The notes: generated by a model from the sequence alone, not told the origin. Shown: positions 47,226 to 58,555, counted from the first letter of the stretch. The stretch is DNA of 64,000 bases from Azospirillum doebereinerae (GCF_003989665.1 NZ_RZIJ01000005.1:242588-306587), one strand, 5' to 3'. Translations and numbers: made by a program.

Positions 47226-48047
47226 ATGACACACGCCATCGACAAGGACACCCGCCTCTGCATCTCGCTGTCGGGGCGTCCGAGCAACATCGGCACGCGT
47301 TTCCACAACCACCTCTACGCGGCGCTTGGCCTGAACTACGTCTACAAGGCGTTCACGACGGACGACCTCCCCGCCGCGATCGGCGGCATCCGGGCGCTCG
47401 GCATTCGCGGCTGCGGCGTGTCGATGCCGTTCAAGGAGGCTTGCATCCCCTTTATCGACGACCTCGACGAGTCGGCCGCCGGGTTGCAGTCGGTCAACAC
47501 CATCGTCAACGAGCAAGGCCGGCTGCGTGGCTACAACACCGACTACCTCGCGGTGCGCACGCTGCTGGACAGCCACGCCGTGCCGCGTGAACTGCGCTTC
47601 GCGTTGCGCGGCAGCGGCGGCATGGCGCGCGCGGTGCTGTGCGCCTTGCGTGACGCCGGCTTCGCCGAGGGCGTCGTGGTCGCCCGCAACGAGGCGACGG
47701 GCCGCAAGCTGGCGGACGAGTACGGCCTGCCCTGGCAGGCCGACACGGCGGGGATCGCCCCCGGCCTGCTGGTCAACGTGACGCCGCTCGGCATGGCCGG
47801 AGGCCCCGACTCCGAGACGCTGGCCTTCGACCCGGCGCTGGTCGTGGCGGCCGGCCACGTGTTCGACGTCGTTGCGATGCCCGCCGAGACCCCGCTGATC
47901 CGCGCCGCCCGTGCGGCTGGGAAGCCGGTGATCACCGGCGCCGAGGTCATCGCGTTGCAGGCGCTGGAGCAGTTCGTGCTCTACACCGGCGTCCGCCCGA
48001 CCGACGCGCAGGTCGCCGCCGCCGCCGCCTATTCGCGCCCGGCGTGA
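47226..48047 (+). CDS. Shikimate dehydrogenase-like protein (HI0607/SDH-L type)
   Basis: A 273-residue protein of the AroE superfamily. It keeps the active-site lysine segment GCGVSMPFKEACIPF, the NTD motif (LRGYNTDYLAV) and a nucleotide loop RGSGGMARAVL. In place of the shikimate-binding SxS motif of AroE it has LSGRPSNIGTRFHNHLY, which matches my recollection of Haemophilus HI0607, the founder of the SDH-L group. HI0607 oxidises shikimate very slowly, so its real role is open. It is not the biosynthetic AroE. The ATG follows GAAAGG. It converges on the PTS enzyme I gene with a 6-base gap. Confidence 0.87.
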   Translation: MTHAIDKDTRLCISLSGRPSNIGTRFHNHLYAALGLNYVYKAFTTDDLPAAIGGIRALGIRGCGVSMPFKEACIPFIDDLDESAAGLQSVNTIVNEQGRLRGYNTDYLAVRTLLDSHAVPRELRFALRGSGGMARAVLCALRDAGFAEGVVVARNEATGRKLADEYGLPWQADTAGIAPGLLVNVTPLGMAGGPDSETLAFDPALVVAAGHVFDVVAMPAETPLIRAARAAGKPVITGAEVIALQALEQFVLYTGVRPTDAQVAAAAAYSRPA

Positions 48048-48053
48048 GCCCTC

Positions 48054-49911
<1,858 letters not shown>

Positions 49912-49922
<11 letters not shown>

Positions 49923-50226
49923 CGAACTTACGATTGATCAGGTCGAGCAGGGCGGCCATGGCCTCTTCGGCCTGGTTGCCGCGCGCGCGCAGCTCCACCG
50001 TGGTGCCGGGGCCGGCGGCCAGCATCATCAGGCCCATGATCGACTCGCCCGACACCACCGACTCGCCGCGGCGCACCGTGATCTCGGCCTCGAAGGTGGC
50101 GACCAGCTTGACGAACTTGGCCGAGGCTCTGGCGTGCAGGCCGCGCTGGTTGGTGATGGCGGCGGTGCTGCGGAGTTCGCCCGGCACCGGGGTCTGGCCA
50201 TCGGGGTTTTGGTCGCTCAGGCTCAT
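49912..50226 (-). CDS. ptsH: PTS phosphocarrier protein HPr
   Basis: A 104-residue HPr with an N-terminal extension of about 17 residues. The EI-phosphorylated histidine is H31 in NQRGLHARASAKFVK, and the regulatory serine site is S62 in SGESIMGLMMLA. Presence of S62 together with hprK in the same cluster means both phosphorylation modes are possible. It is 7 bases downstream of the EIIA gene and overlaps ptsI. Confidence 0.94.
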
Positions 50227-50233
50227 CGCGGGG

Positions 50234-50632
50234 TCAGTCCGACAGCAGGGAAGAGGCGACGTTGATGTATTTCTGCCCGGCGTCGCGGGCGGCGATCACC
50301 GACTTGTCGAGCGGCTCGGTCTTGCGGACGCTGGCCAGTTTGATCAGCATCGGCAGATTGACGCCGGCGATCACCTCGACCTTCGCCTTGTCCATGATGG
50401 AGATGGCGAGGTTCGAGGGCGTGCCGCCGAACATGTCGGTCAGCACCACCACGCCCGACCCGTCGTCCACCTCGGCGACCGAATTCAGGATGTCCTGGCG
50501 CCGCTGCTCCATGTCGTCGTCGGGGCCGATGCACACCGCGCGCACCTGGGTCTGCTCGCCCACCACGTGGAACAGCGCGGCGATGAACTCTTCGGCGAGT
50601 CGCCCGTGGGTCACAAGTACCATGCCGATCAT
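50234..50632 (-). CDS. PTS EIIA component, mannose-family (ManX/EIIA-Man)
   Basis: A 132-residue EIIA of the mannose superfamily. The phospho-histidine is H9 in MIGMVLVTHGRLAEEF; the TDMFGGTPSNLAISIM segment is the family hallmark. In alphaproteobacteria this protein takes phosphate from HPr and acts in regulation, since no matching permease exists here. The ATG at 50632 follows GAAGGATG. It sits between rapZ and ptsH. Confidence 0.92.
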   Translation of the reverse strand: MIGMVLVTHGRLAEEFIAALFHVVGEQTQVRAVCIGPDDDMEQRRQDILNSVAEVDDGSGVVVLTDMFGGTPSNLAISIMDKAKVEVIAGVNLPMLIKLASVRKTEPLDKSVIAARDAGQKYINVASSLLSD

Positions 50633-50736
50633 GGGACATCCTTCAAGGTTGGGCCTCCCCGTGGGATTGCTGGGCTTCGTCATGGACTGCTTTTGGATGG
50701 TGGCATGGGCGCATGGCCGTCAAGACGCAAATTGCT

Positions 50737-51678
50737 TCACCCCGCTCCACCGGGCCGGGCACCGAGGCGGTTCAGCTCGCGATGGCTGAGATTCACCTTG
50801 ATGTCCAGCTCCGCCAGCCAGGCCGCCAACCGTTCGGCGACGAACACCGAACGGTGCTTGCCCCCGGTGCAGCCGATGGCGATGGTCAGGTAGCTCTTGC
50901 CTTCCTGGTTGTAGCGCGGCAGCAGGGGCCGCAGCAGCTCCGTCAGGTTGCGGAAGAAGGCCGGGAAATCGGCGTCGCCCTCCACCCGCGCCGCGACGGC
51001 GGGGTCGAGGCCGGTCAGCGCGCGCAACGCCGGGTCGTAATGCGGGTTGGTCAGGAACCGCACGTCGAAGACCAGATCGGCCTCGCGCGGCAGCCCCAGC
51101 CGGAAGGAGAAGGAGGTCACGAACACCTGGAGGGCCGCCTGCGCGTCGCGTTGGAAATGCCCCGACAGGATGCGCCGCAAATCGTGAATGGACAGTTGCG
51201 TCGTGTCGATGGTGACGTCGGCGCGTTCCTTCAGCGGGAACAGCAGGCCGCGCTCGCGCGCGATGCCGTCGGGCACCGTGCGGTCGACCGCCAGCGGGTG
51301 GCGCCGCCGCGTCTCGGTGAAGCGGCGCTGCAGCACCTCGTCGCCGCAATCCAGGAAGACCAGCTTGACGTCGAGGTCGTCGCGCGCCTGCAGATCGTCC
51401 AGCTCGTCGAGGAAGTTGCGGGCGGAGAAATCGCGGGTTCGGCTGTCGATCACCAGCGCCAGCGGCCGGCGCCGGGGGTCGGCCTGCTGGAGCAGCGCCG
51501 GGACCAGCGACAGGCGCAGGTTGTCCACCGCCTCGTAGCCGAGATCCTCCAGCGCCTTCAGCGCGACCGACATGCCCGCCCCCGACATCCCGGTGACCAG
51601 CACGATGCGGCCGCGCGGGGCGGAGAAGGCGGTGGAGTCGGGGCTTTGGGATTGGGTCGTCACGGTGGATGCGGTCAT
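50737..51678 (-). CDS. rapZ: RNase adapter RapZ / YvcJ-family nucleotide-binding protein
   Basis: A 313-residue protein of the RapZ/YvcJ family. The N-terminal P-loop domain reads VLVTGMSGAGMSVALKALEDLGYEAVDNL; the C-terminal domain has the conserved FDVRFLTNPHY and AIGCTGGKHRSVFVAE, which in E. coli bind GlcN6P and the small RNAs GlmY/GlmZ. The Walker A lysine (GxxGxGKS) is methionine here, so nucleotide binding may be weakened. The first 20 residues are Ser/Thr rich. The ATG overlaps the hprK stop (ATGA). In alphaproteobacteria its RNA target is unknown. Confidence 0.9.
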   Translation of the reverse strand: MTASTVTTQSQSPDSTAFSAPRGRIVLVTGMSGAGMSVALKALEDLGYEAVDNLRLSLVPALLQQADPRRRPLALVIDSRTRDFSARNFLDELDDLQARDDLDVKLVFLDCGDEVLQRRFTETRRRHPLAVDRTVPDGIARERGLLFPLKERADVTIDTTQLSIHDLRRILSGHFQRDAQAALQVFVTSFSFRLGLPREADLVFDVRFLTNPHYDPALRALTGLDPAVAARVEGDADFPAFFRNLTELLRPLLPRYNQEGKSYLTIAIGCTGGKHRSVFVAERLAAWLAELDIKVNLSHRELNRLGARPGGAG

Positions 51679-52145
51679 GGGGTGGCCGGGGGAAAGGCCG
51701 CGAGTTTGGCCGGCACGGAACCCAGGGTTCCGGCCCGCGCGGCGGCGGCGGCCAGACGCAGCTTGGCCGGGGCCGACGCCTCGAAGGCGGCGAGCGCCAG
51801 GCGGGGAAGGGACACGCCCAGGATCGGTTCGCGCGCCGGTTCAGGCAGGCGCTCGACCCGCTCGGACGGGACGAGGTCGACGATCAGGCCAAGCTCGGCG
51901 GAGTCCGCGTCCGGCACCGGCAGGATGCCGACGCCGCGCACTTCCAGCAAGCCGGCCAGGGTGTCCGGGGCGGTGGCGGTCAGGCGGCCGTCCACGGCGC
52001 GCAGCACGACCTGATCGTCGGCGACCAGTTGCGCGCCGCCGTCGATCAATCGCAAAGCCATGTCGGATTTTCCGCTTCCCGGCTCCCCTCTCAGCAACAC
52101 GCCGATCCCGGAGAGCAGGACGCAGGTGCCGTGCATCGTCACCAT
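51675..52145 (-). CDS. hprK: HPr kinase/phosphorylase, short alphaproteobacterial form
   Basis: A 156-residue protein comprising only the catalytic domain of HPr kinase/phosphorylase. Walker A is GEPGSGKSDMALRLID (residues 20-35); the following QLVADDQVVL and LEVRGVGILPVP match the HprK signature. The N-terminal domain of Gram-positive HprK is absent, as usual in alphaproteobacteria. It would phosphorylate the serine of HPr. Start may be 52145 or the ATG three codons later. It is translationally coupled to rapZ. Confidence 0.9.
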   Translation of the reverse strand: MVTMHGTCVLLSGIGVLLRGEPGSGKSDMALRLIDGGAQLVADDQVVLRAVDGRLTATAPDTLAGLLEVRGVGILPVPDADSAELGLIVDLVPSERVERLPEPAREPILGVSLPRLALAAFEASAPAKLRLAAAAARAGTLGSVPAKLAAFPPATP

Positions 52146-52339
52146 GATCAGGCGAAGGTGAGACGTGGCGCGGGTTCTGTCAATGGGATCAGGGTAGGGG
52201 GAGGGTGGGGAAGGCGGGGGATCCTGAACAGGATCATCCCTCCGGGACGGAACGGACGAAGGTTATCGCCGCCGTTTCGACAATCCGAAGCGCTGCCGGC
52301 CTCGCGACGTCGTTTCGGATTCGGAATGTTTTTTGGAAC

Positions 52340-52684
52340 TCAGGCTCCGGCGCTCCCGCGCGAGGCGCTGCGGATGCTTTCCAGTTCGCGCACCAGAACG
52401 TCGCGGCGACGGATCATTTCGTCGAGATCCTCCAGTTCCGCCGCCTCCTGGCAGGCGTCGCGGAAATCCTTCTCGCGCTTGAGCCGGACCAGCAGCAGCT
52501 TGTAGCTGTCGGCGATCCGCACGAGGTGGTGCTGCGCGCCTTGCAGCGCCTCGGCCAGCTGGGTTCGTTCCTGCGCGGAATCGCGCATCAGACGCGCAAG
52601 CTCGCCCTGCTGGCGGCCGGCGTCGCGGATCAGTCGAGCCAAGCGAAAACGACGGATATCAATGACTTGAGCCGATGTGGACAT
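52340..52684 (-). CDS. Hypothetical coiled-coil protein
   Basis: A 114-residue protein almost entirely helical by composition: RRFRLARLIRDAGRQQGELA then LMRDSAQERTQLAEALQGA and a Glu/Arg-rich C-terminal half. It is probably a coiled coil; no signal peptide or catalytic motif is seen. It lies between chvG and hprK on the same strand, about 150 bases from the first and 195 from the second. Family and function are unknown to me. Composition matches the neighbours, and codon usage supports a real gene. Confidence 0.6.
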   Translation of the reverse strand: MSTSAQVIDIRRFRLARLIRDAGRQQGELARLMRDSAQERTQLAEALQGAQHHLVRIADSYKLLLVRLKREKDFRDACQEAAELEDLDEMIRRRDVLVRELESIRSASRGSAGA

Positions 52685-52831
52685 GAAGACCCCACAGGGT
52701 TGCCCAGGATCAGACGCGCTCGCAAAGGAAAAGCGGCGAACGGCACGCGCGAGGAATCACCGTCAACATGATTGACGTATGCGGGACGCTTGTCCACCGC
52801 TTATCGAATGTCGATGCAACTTTTCCGCAGG

Positions 52832-54499
52832 TCAGCGGAGAAGGGGCAGCGTCACACTAAAGTCTGCTCCGTCAATGCGACCATCGGCTGAAAGCCGGTT
52901 TTGCACGTCAACCATACCATCATGAGCGTGAACAATCTGTTGCGAGATCGAAAGGCCGAGGCCGGAGTGGGTGCCGAACTTCTCGCCGGCCGGGCGCTCG
53001 GTGTAGAAACGCTCGAAGATCGCCTGCTCCTTGCCCTCCGGAATGCCGGGACCGTCGTCGGAGACGGTGATCCGCACCATGCTCCCGGCCCGCCGCGCGG
53101 CGACGCGCACGGTTCCGCCCGGCGGCGAGAAGGACAGGGCGTTGGCGATCAGGTTCTGGAACACTTGCGTCAAGCGTCCTTCCAGCCCCGGAACGACCAG
53201 CCGCTCGTCGGCGGGCACGTCGACCAGGACGCGCGGGGCCTCGCCGTCGTCGTCTCCGTCCTCGCCCGTTTCCCCGGCGGCGCGGTGCATGTCGGCCAGC
53301 ATCGCCAGCATGGCGCCGATGTCCACCGGCTCCAGCTCCGCCCGCGACAGCTCGGCGTCCAGACGGGACGCGTTGGAGATGTCGCTGATCAGCCGGTCGA
53401 GCCGCTGCACGTCGTCGGCGATGATCGCCATCAGCCGGGCGCGGCGGCCGGGATCCTCGATGCGGGCGACGGTCTCCACCGCGCTGCGCAGCGAGGTCAG
53501 CGGGTTCTTGATCTCGTGCGCCACGTCGGCGGCGAAGCGTTCGATGGCGTCCATCCGCGCCCACAGCGCGGCGGTCATGTCGCGCAGCACGCCCGACAGC
53601 TCGCCGATCTCGTCGCCGCGGTGGGTCAGGTCGGGGATCTCGGTGTGGCGGCCGTGGCCGGTGCGCAGCCGGTCGGCGGCCTGGGCCAGCCGGCGGATCG
53701 GCCGCGCGATGGTGCCGGCGAGGTAGAAGGACAGGGCCACCGTCACCAGCAACGCCACCGCGAACACCCGCAGGATGTCGAAGCGGACCGAGCGGATGGC
53801 CCGGTCGATCTCGCCGCCGCCGCGCGTCAGCAGCACCGCGCCCAGCACCTCGCGGTAGCGCTGCACCGGCACCGCCACGGTCAGCAGCAGCTCCGGCTCG
53901 TCCGAGGCCGACTCCATGCGCCAGACGGTCGCCCCGGTCTCGCCGGCCAGCGCGTGCTCGACGTCGCCGTTGGGCTGGCCGTCCTCCTCGCGGTAGGGCG
54001 GCAGCCCCTCGCGGCTCGGCACCACGTCGATCAGCCGGTTGTAGAGGGTGTTGATCGCGCGCGAGACCGCGTCGCCGGCCGGCGGGGGCGGCAGCTCGCG
54101 GATCTCGATGCGCCCCTGCGAGCCGGTCAGCACCCGGCTGTCGGACAGCATCGCGCCGTCGATGTCGAACAGGCGGGTGCGGGTGGCGGTCGCCTCGGCC
54201 AGCCGGCGGACCATCTGACGGGCCAGCTCGGGGGCCAGCTCGAACCGCTCGCGGCCGCCATCCTCGCTGTCGGCGGGCGGGACGAGGATGCGGTTCACCG
54301 CGCCCTCGCCCAACGCCGAGGCGAAGATGCGGGCCTCCGTCGCCAGCGCCTCCATCTCGGCCTGGATCAGCCGGTCCTGGTAGCGGCCGAGGTAGAGCAG
54401 CCCGACCACCAGCAGGGCCAGCGCCAGCACGTTGACGGCCAGGATGCGCAGGGTCAGCGGCGAGACGCCGCGCCGGGGCGGGCGCCGCCGCGCGGACAC
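52832..54499 (-). CDS. chvG: Sensor histidine kinase ChvG
   Basis: A kinase of about 555 residues. TM1 is at about 15-38, followed by a periplasmic sensor of about 200 residues, TM2 at about 242-262, HAMP, and the HisKA motif FAADVAHEIKNPLTSLRSAVE with the histidine at about 328. ATPase boxes are NLIANALSFSPPGG, DDGPGIPEGKEQAIFERFY and HSGLGLSISQQIV. In rhizobia ChvG/ExoS senses acidity and envelope state and is held off by ExoR. The start is uncertain: the only suitable codon before TM1 is the GTG at 54499, with no visible Shine-Dalgarno, 28 bases after the chvI stop. Confidence 0.9.
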   Translation of the reverse strand: MSARRRPPRRGVSPLTLRILAVNVLALALLVVGLLYLGRYQDRLIQAEMEALATEARIFASALGEGAVNRILVPPADSEDGGRERFELAPELARQMVRRLAEATATRTRLFDIDGAMLSDSRVLTGSQGRIEIRELPPPPAGDAVSRAINTLYNRLIDVVPSREGLPPYREEDGQPNGDVEHALAGETGATVWRMESASDEPELLLTVAVPVQRYREVLGAVLLTRGGGEIDRAIRSVRFDILRVFAVALLVTVALSFYLAGTIARPIRRLAQAADRLRTGHGRHTEIPDLTHRGDEIGELSGVLRDMTAALWARMDAIERFAADVAHEIKNPLTSLRSAVETVARIEDPGRRARLMAIIADDVQRLDRLISDISNASRLDAELSRAELEPVDIGAMLAMLADMHRAAGETGEDGDDDGEAPRVLVDVPADERLVVPGLEGRLTQVFQNLIANALSFSPPGGTVRVAARRAGSMVRITVSDDGPGIPEGKEQAIFERFYTERPAGEKFGTHSGLGLSISQQIVHAHDGMVDVQNRLSADGRIDGADFSVTLPLLR

Positions 54500-54536
54500 G
54501 GCGCTATTCGCGCGCGCCGGGACGGCGCTATTCGCG
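54498..54536. repeat. 15-base direct repeat across the chvI-chvG junction
   Basis: ACGGCGCTATTCGCG occurs at 54498-54512 and again at 54522-54536, a 24-base period. The second copy contains the chvI stop; the first overlaps the chvG start codon. It looks like a small tandem duplication. Confidence 0.85.
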
Positions 54537-55226
54537 GTAGCGGTAGCCGACGCCGTAGAGCGTTTCGATCTGCGCGAAGTCGGCATCGATCGCCTTGAAT
54601 TTCTTGCGGAGCCGCTTGATGTGGCTGTCGATGGTCCGGTCGTCGACATAGACATGCTCGCCATAGGCCGCGTCCATCAGCTGGTCGCGGTTCTTCACGT
54701 GGCCGGGGCGCTGGGCCAAGGCCTTGACCAGCAGGAATTCGGTCACCGTCAGGTCGATCGGCTGGCCCTTCCAGGTGCAGGCGTGCCGCGCGCCGTCGAG
54801 CAGCAGCGGCCCCCGCGTCACCACCTGCCCCGGATCGACGGGCGCGCCGGTCTCCCCGCGCAGCGCCTCGCGGCGCAGCAGGGCGCGGATGCGCTCGATC
54901 AGCAGGCGCTGCGAGAAGGGCTTCTTGATGTAGTCGTCGGCCCCCATGCGCAGGCCCATCAACTCGTCCAGCTCGTCGTCCTTGCTGGTCAGGAAGATGA
55001 CCGGAAGCTGGGTGGTCTGGCGCAGCCGCTGCAGCAGCTCCATCCCGTCCATGCGCGGCATCTTGATGTCGAGCACGGCGAGGTCGGGCGGGCGCTGGGT
55101 CAGGCCGCGCAGGGCCTCGGCCCCGTCGGTGTAGGTGCGCACCTCGAAGCCCTCCGACTCCAGGGCGATGGAGACGGAGGCCAGGATGTTGCGGTCGTCA
55201 TCCACCAGGGCGACGGTGTGGACCAT
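54528..55226 (-). CDS. chvI: Response regulator ChvI
   Basis: A 232-residue OmpR-type regulator. The receiver has [13 protein letters not shown], phospho-acceptor D53 ([13 protein letters not shown]) and [15 protein letters not shown]; the winged helix has [18 protein letters not shown] and YGVGYRYRE at the C-terminus, as in ChvI. With ChvG it controls envelope, exopolysaccharide, motility and acid responses in rhizobia and is often essential there. It heads the minus-strand run towards the PTS genes and is divergent from the HugZ-like gene. Confidence 0.94.
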   Translation of the reverse strand: MVHTVALVDDDRNILASVSIALESEGFEVRTYTDGAEALRGLTQRPPDLAVLDIKMPRMDGMELLQRLRQTTQLPVIFLTSKDDELDELMGLRMGADDYIKKPFSQRLLIERIRALLRREALRGETGAPVDPGQVVTRGPLLLDGARHACTWKGQPIDLTVTEFLLVKALAQRPGHVKNRDQLMDAAYGEHVYVDDRTIDSHIKRLRKKFKAIDADFAQIETLYGVGYRYRE

Positions 55227-55452
55227 GGGTGTGGATCTCGTCCTTATGCGCGGGAACAGCCGGGTTGTAGCACGGCCGGAGATCGGGGTCTCTGACAGGC
55301 GGGGTAGGGCGAACGGCCAGTCCGTTTGATTGTGGCGGAGTCAAGCGTTCTGCGGCAGTTTTCCCTTTTCCCACACCATTTTTATGGTCCAATATGGCGT
55401 CAATGCGGCGCCGAACAACGGCGTCGCGCGGGAGAACGCACGCGTTGCCGGT

Positions 55453-56280
55453 ATGAGTGCCACCGAAGCCCTTGGTGCGTCCTCCCCCCGTGGGACGGAC
55501 GGCCCGTCGCCATTGCCGGCGACTCCGGACGCGGCCGGACAGGCGCGCCGGCTGATGCGCGGCTACGACCGCGCCACCCTGGCGACCGCCCAGGCGGAGC
55601 CGAAGGACGCCGCCCCGGACGATGCCGGCTGGCCCTACCCGTCGCTGGTGCTGGTCGCCTCCGACCACGACGGCAGCCCGCTGCTGCTGCTCTCCACCCT
55701 CGCCGAACACACGCGCAACCTCGCCCGCGATCCCCGCGTCGGCCTGCTGTTCGACGGCACCGGCGGTCTGGCGCAGCCCCTGACCGGCGCCCGCCTGTCG
55801 GTGCTGGGCCGCGCCGCGCGCAGCGACGAGCCGCGCCACCGCGCGCGCTTCCTGCGCCGCCACCCGGACGCCGCCTTCTACGCCGGTTTCGCCGACTTCG
55901 CGGTCTACCGCGTCGCGGTGGAGCGGGCGCATCTGGTCGCCGGCTTCGGGCGCATCCACTGGCTGTCGAAGGACGCGCTGGGACTGCCGGGGGTGCCGTC
56001 CGCGCTGGCCGAGGCCGAATCCGACACGCTGGCGGCCCTGAACGCCGCGCACGCCGCCGCCTTGCCGCTCCTCGTCCCGCTTCCGCCCGGAAGCGCCGAA
56101 CGCGGGGAAGGCTGGACCCTGACCGGGCTGGATCCGGAGGGGTGCGACCTTCGGTGCGGGGGGTACGTCGCCCGCGTCGATTTTGATGAGAGAACAAACC
56201 ATCCCGAATCGGCTAGACTGGCCTTGGCCGCTCTGGTCCAGCGTGCCGCCCGACCCGGCGGCACCGGCGGCCCCCGTTGA
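55453..56280 (+). CDS. HugZ-like pyridoxamine-oxidase-fold FMN/heme protein
   Basis: A 275-residue protein of the split-barrel flavin family. The N-terminal domain (about 35-170) has ATLATAQ, YPSLVLVASDHDGSPLLLLS and LSTLAEHTRNLARDPRVGLL; the C-terminal DUF2470-like domain (about 185-265) has LAALNAAHA and GCDLRCGGYVARVDFDE. HugZ proteins degrade heme in iron uptake; others of this fold have unknown substrates. The start at 55453 is my choice; an upstream ATG at 55384 is in frame. It lies between divergent chvI and pckG. Confidence 0.82.
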   Translation: MSATEALGASSPRGTDGPSPLPATPDAAGQARRLMRGYDRATLATAQAEPKDAAPDDAGWPYPSLVLVASDHDGSPLLLLSTLAEHTRNLARDPRVGLLFDGTGGLAQPLTGARLSVLGRAARSDEPRHRARFLRRHPDAAFYAGFADFAVYRVAVERAHLVAGFGRIHWLSKDALGLPGVPSALAEAESDTLAALNAAHAAALPLLVPLPPGSAERGEGWTLTGLDPEGCDLRCGGYVARVDFDERTNHPESARLALAALVQRAARPGGTGGPR

Positions 56281-56706
56281 CCGGGGTCCGGATCCCTGGC
56301 GGAACGAACGCTCGCAGAAGCGTCGCCGCCCAAGAAGAGCAACAGGCAAAGCCTTACGGCAGAGCGAAGCATCCGCCCGAGGACCGTGTACGACCCCAGC
56401 GGGCGCCGCACCAAAAACAAAAAAGCGGCGCACGACCAGCGCAACCAGGAGAAAACGTCAGTGGACCATAACGGATCGACCCGTTTCCCGTCCGGGCCTC
56501 TCGCCCTTGGACCGCCTTTTGCCCCGCTTCGTCGCGGCGCCCGTCCGGCGCGGCGCCAACCGCCGCTTTACTGACCACGACAACGGACAAGAGCAGACCG
56601 GAACGGCTGGCGACCATCCGCCTTCGCCTGAAGCGCCCGATCGGGCGGTCCAGGCCGGCGTCTTCATGATGGCCCCCGAACCGGCGACGCATTCGAGAGG
56701 AAGACG
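56281..56706. other. Intergenic region upstream of pckG, with A-rich-loop hairpin
   Basis: About 425 bases without a convincing gene. At 56403-56431 GCGCCGC pairs with GCGGCGC around a 15-base loop of almost only A (ACCAAAAACAAAAAA). The region probably holds the pckG promoter and leader. The last 30 bases before the ATG include GAGAGGAAGACG, a good ribosome site. I found no clear ChvI-binding motif. Confidence 0.5.
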
Positions 56707-58530
56707 ATGACTGCAAACACGCGGACGCGGAACAAGAAGCTCCTGGCCTGGGTCGAGGAGATCGCGCTGAAATGCAAGCCGGAGCGCATCCACTGGTGCG
56801 ACGGCTCGCAGGAGGAATACGACCGTCTCTGCAACGAGATGGTCGAGGCCGGCACCTTCATCCGCCTGAACGAGGCCAAGCGCCGGAACTCCTTCCTCTG
56901 CCGGTCCGATCCGGGCGACGTCGCGCGCGTCGAGGACAGCACATACATCTGCTCCAAGACCCGTGAGGAAGCCGGTCCGACCAACAACTGGATGGACCCG
57001 GCCGCGATGAAGGCCAAGCTGGACGGCCTGTTCGAGGGCTGCATGCGGGGCCGCACCCTATACGTGGTGCCGTTCAGCATGGGGCCGCTCGGCTCCGACA
57101 TCGCCCACATCGGCGTCCAGCTCTCCGACAGCCCCTACGTCGCCGTCAACATGCGCCTGATGACCCGCATGGGCCAGAAGGTGCTCGACGTGCTGGGCGA
57201 CGGCGATTTCGTGCCCTGCCTGCACTCGGTCGGCGCCCCGCTGGAGCCGGGCCAGGCGGACGTGGCGTGGCCGTGCAACGCCGAGAGCAAGTACATCGTC
57301 CACTTCCCGGAGGAGCATTCGATCGTCTCCTACGGCTCGGGCTACGGCGGCAACGCGCTGCTCGGCAAGAAGTGCTTCGCGCTGCGCATCGCCTCCTCGA
57401 TGGGCCGCGAGCAGGGCTGGCTGGCCGAGCACATGCTGATCCTGGGCGTCGAGAGCCCGACCGGCGAGAAGACCTACGTCGGCGCCGCCTTCCCCTCGGC
57501 CTGCGGCAAGACCAACTTCGCCATGCTGGTCCCGCCCGCCGAGTTCGAGGGCTGGAAGGTCCGCACCATCGGCGACGACATCGCCTGGATCAAGCCGCAG
57601 CCCGACGGCACCCTGCGCGCCATCAACCCGGAGGCCGGCTTCTTCGGCGTGGCGCCGGGCACCAGCGTCAAGTCGAACCCGAACGCGCTGAAGACGCTCG
57701 ACCACAACGTCATCTTCACCAACGTCGCGCTGACCGACGACGGCGACGTGTGGTGGGAAGGGCTGACCGACACCCCGCCGGAACACCTGATCGACTGGCA
57801 GGGCAAGGACTGGACGCCGGGCGCCGGCCGTCTGGCGGCGCACCCGAACTCGCGCTTCACCGCCCCGGCGGCGCAGTGCCCGTCGATCGACCCGGCCTGG
57901 GAGGACCCGGCCGGCGTTCCGATCAGTGCCTTCATCTTCGGCGGCCGTCTGTCGAAGACCTTCCCGCTGGTGTTCGAGGCCTACAACTGGCGCGAAGGCG
58001 TCTACTGGGCGGCGACCATGGGCTCTGAGGCGACCGCCGCCGCCGTCGGCCAGGCCGCCATCCGCCGCGACCCCTTCGCCATGCTGCCCTTCTGCGGCTA
58101 CAACATGGCCGATTACTGGAACCATTGGCTGTCGATGGAAGCCAAGGTCGAGAGCCTGCCGCGCATCTACCGCGTCAACTGGTTCCGCAAGGACGAGAAC
58201 GGCAAGTTCGTCTGGCCGGGCTTCGGCGACAACATGCGCGTGCTGAAGTGGATCGTCGACCGCGTGCGCGGCCGCGCCACGGAGGTCGCCGAGTCGCCCT
58301 TCGGCTACTCGCCGCGCTACCAGGATCTGAACTGGAACGGGCTGAGCTTCGGGCAGGAGAAGTTCAGCAAGATCATGGACATCGACCGCAAGGAAGCCGA
58401 GGCGGAAGCCAGGGACCAGGAGGAGCTGTTCAACCGCTTCGGCAGCCGCCTGCCGACGGAGATCGAGCAGCAGCGCCTCGCCCTGCTCAAGCGTCTGGAG
58501 GAAAGCCCGGACGTCTGGCGCATCGGCTAA
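56707..58530 (+). CDS. pckG: Phosphoenolpyruvate carboxykinase (GTP)
   Basis: A 607-residue PEPCK of the GTP-dependent class (EC 4.1.1.32). The kinase-1 loop is [13 protein letters not shown]; other class hallmarks are [28 protein letters not shown] and [14 protein letters not shown]. It converts oxaloacetate to PEP in gluconeogenesis from acetate, hydroxybutyrate or dicarboxylates. Rhizobia carry the unrelated ATP-dependent PckA beside chvGI, so this is a different enzyme class at the same locus. The ATG follows GAGAGGAAGACG, and a strong terminator follows the stop. Confidence 0.95.
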   Translation: MTANTRTRNKKLLAWVEEIALKCKPERIHWCDGSQEEYDRLCNEMVEAGTFIRLNEAKRRNSFLCRSDPGDVARVEDSTYICSKTREEAGPTNNWMDPAAMKAKLDGLFEGCMRGRTLYVVPFSMGPLGSDIAHIGVQLSDSPYVAVNMRLMTRMGQKVLDVLGDGDFVPCLHSVGAPLEPGQADVAWPCNAESKYIVHFPEEHSIVSYGSGYGGNALLGKKCFALRIASSMGREQGWLAEHMLILGVESPTGEKTYVGAAFPSACGKTNFAMLVPPAEFEGWKVRTIGDDIAWIKPQPDGTLRAINPEAGFFGVAPGTSVKSNPNALKTLDHNVIFTNVALTDDGDVWWEGLTDTPPEHLIDWQGKDWTPGAGRLAAHPNSRFTAPAAQCPSIDPAWEDPAGVPISAFIFGGRLSKTFPLVFEAYNWREGVYWAATMGSEATAAAVGQAAIRRDPFAMLPFCGYNMADYWNHWLSMEAKVESLPRIYRVNWFRKDENGKFVWPGFGDNMRVLKWIVDRVRGRATEVAESPFGYSPRYQDLNWNGLSFGQEKFSKIMDIDRKEAEAEARDQEELFNRFGSRLPTEIEQQRLALLKRLEESPDVWRIG

Positions 58531-58555
58531 CCGCCAGAGCCGTCGCGTGAGGGAA

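Noticed and set aside
56183..56710. A 175-codon frame between the HugZ-like gene and pckG
   Set aside because: It begins inside the HugZ-like gene, is Arg/Pro-rich without domain features, and overlaps the probable pckG promoter.
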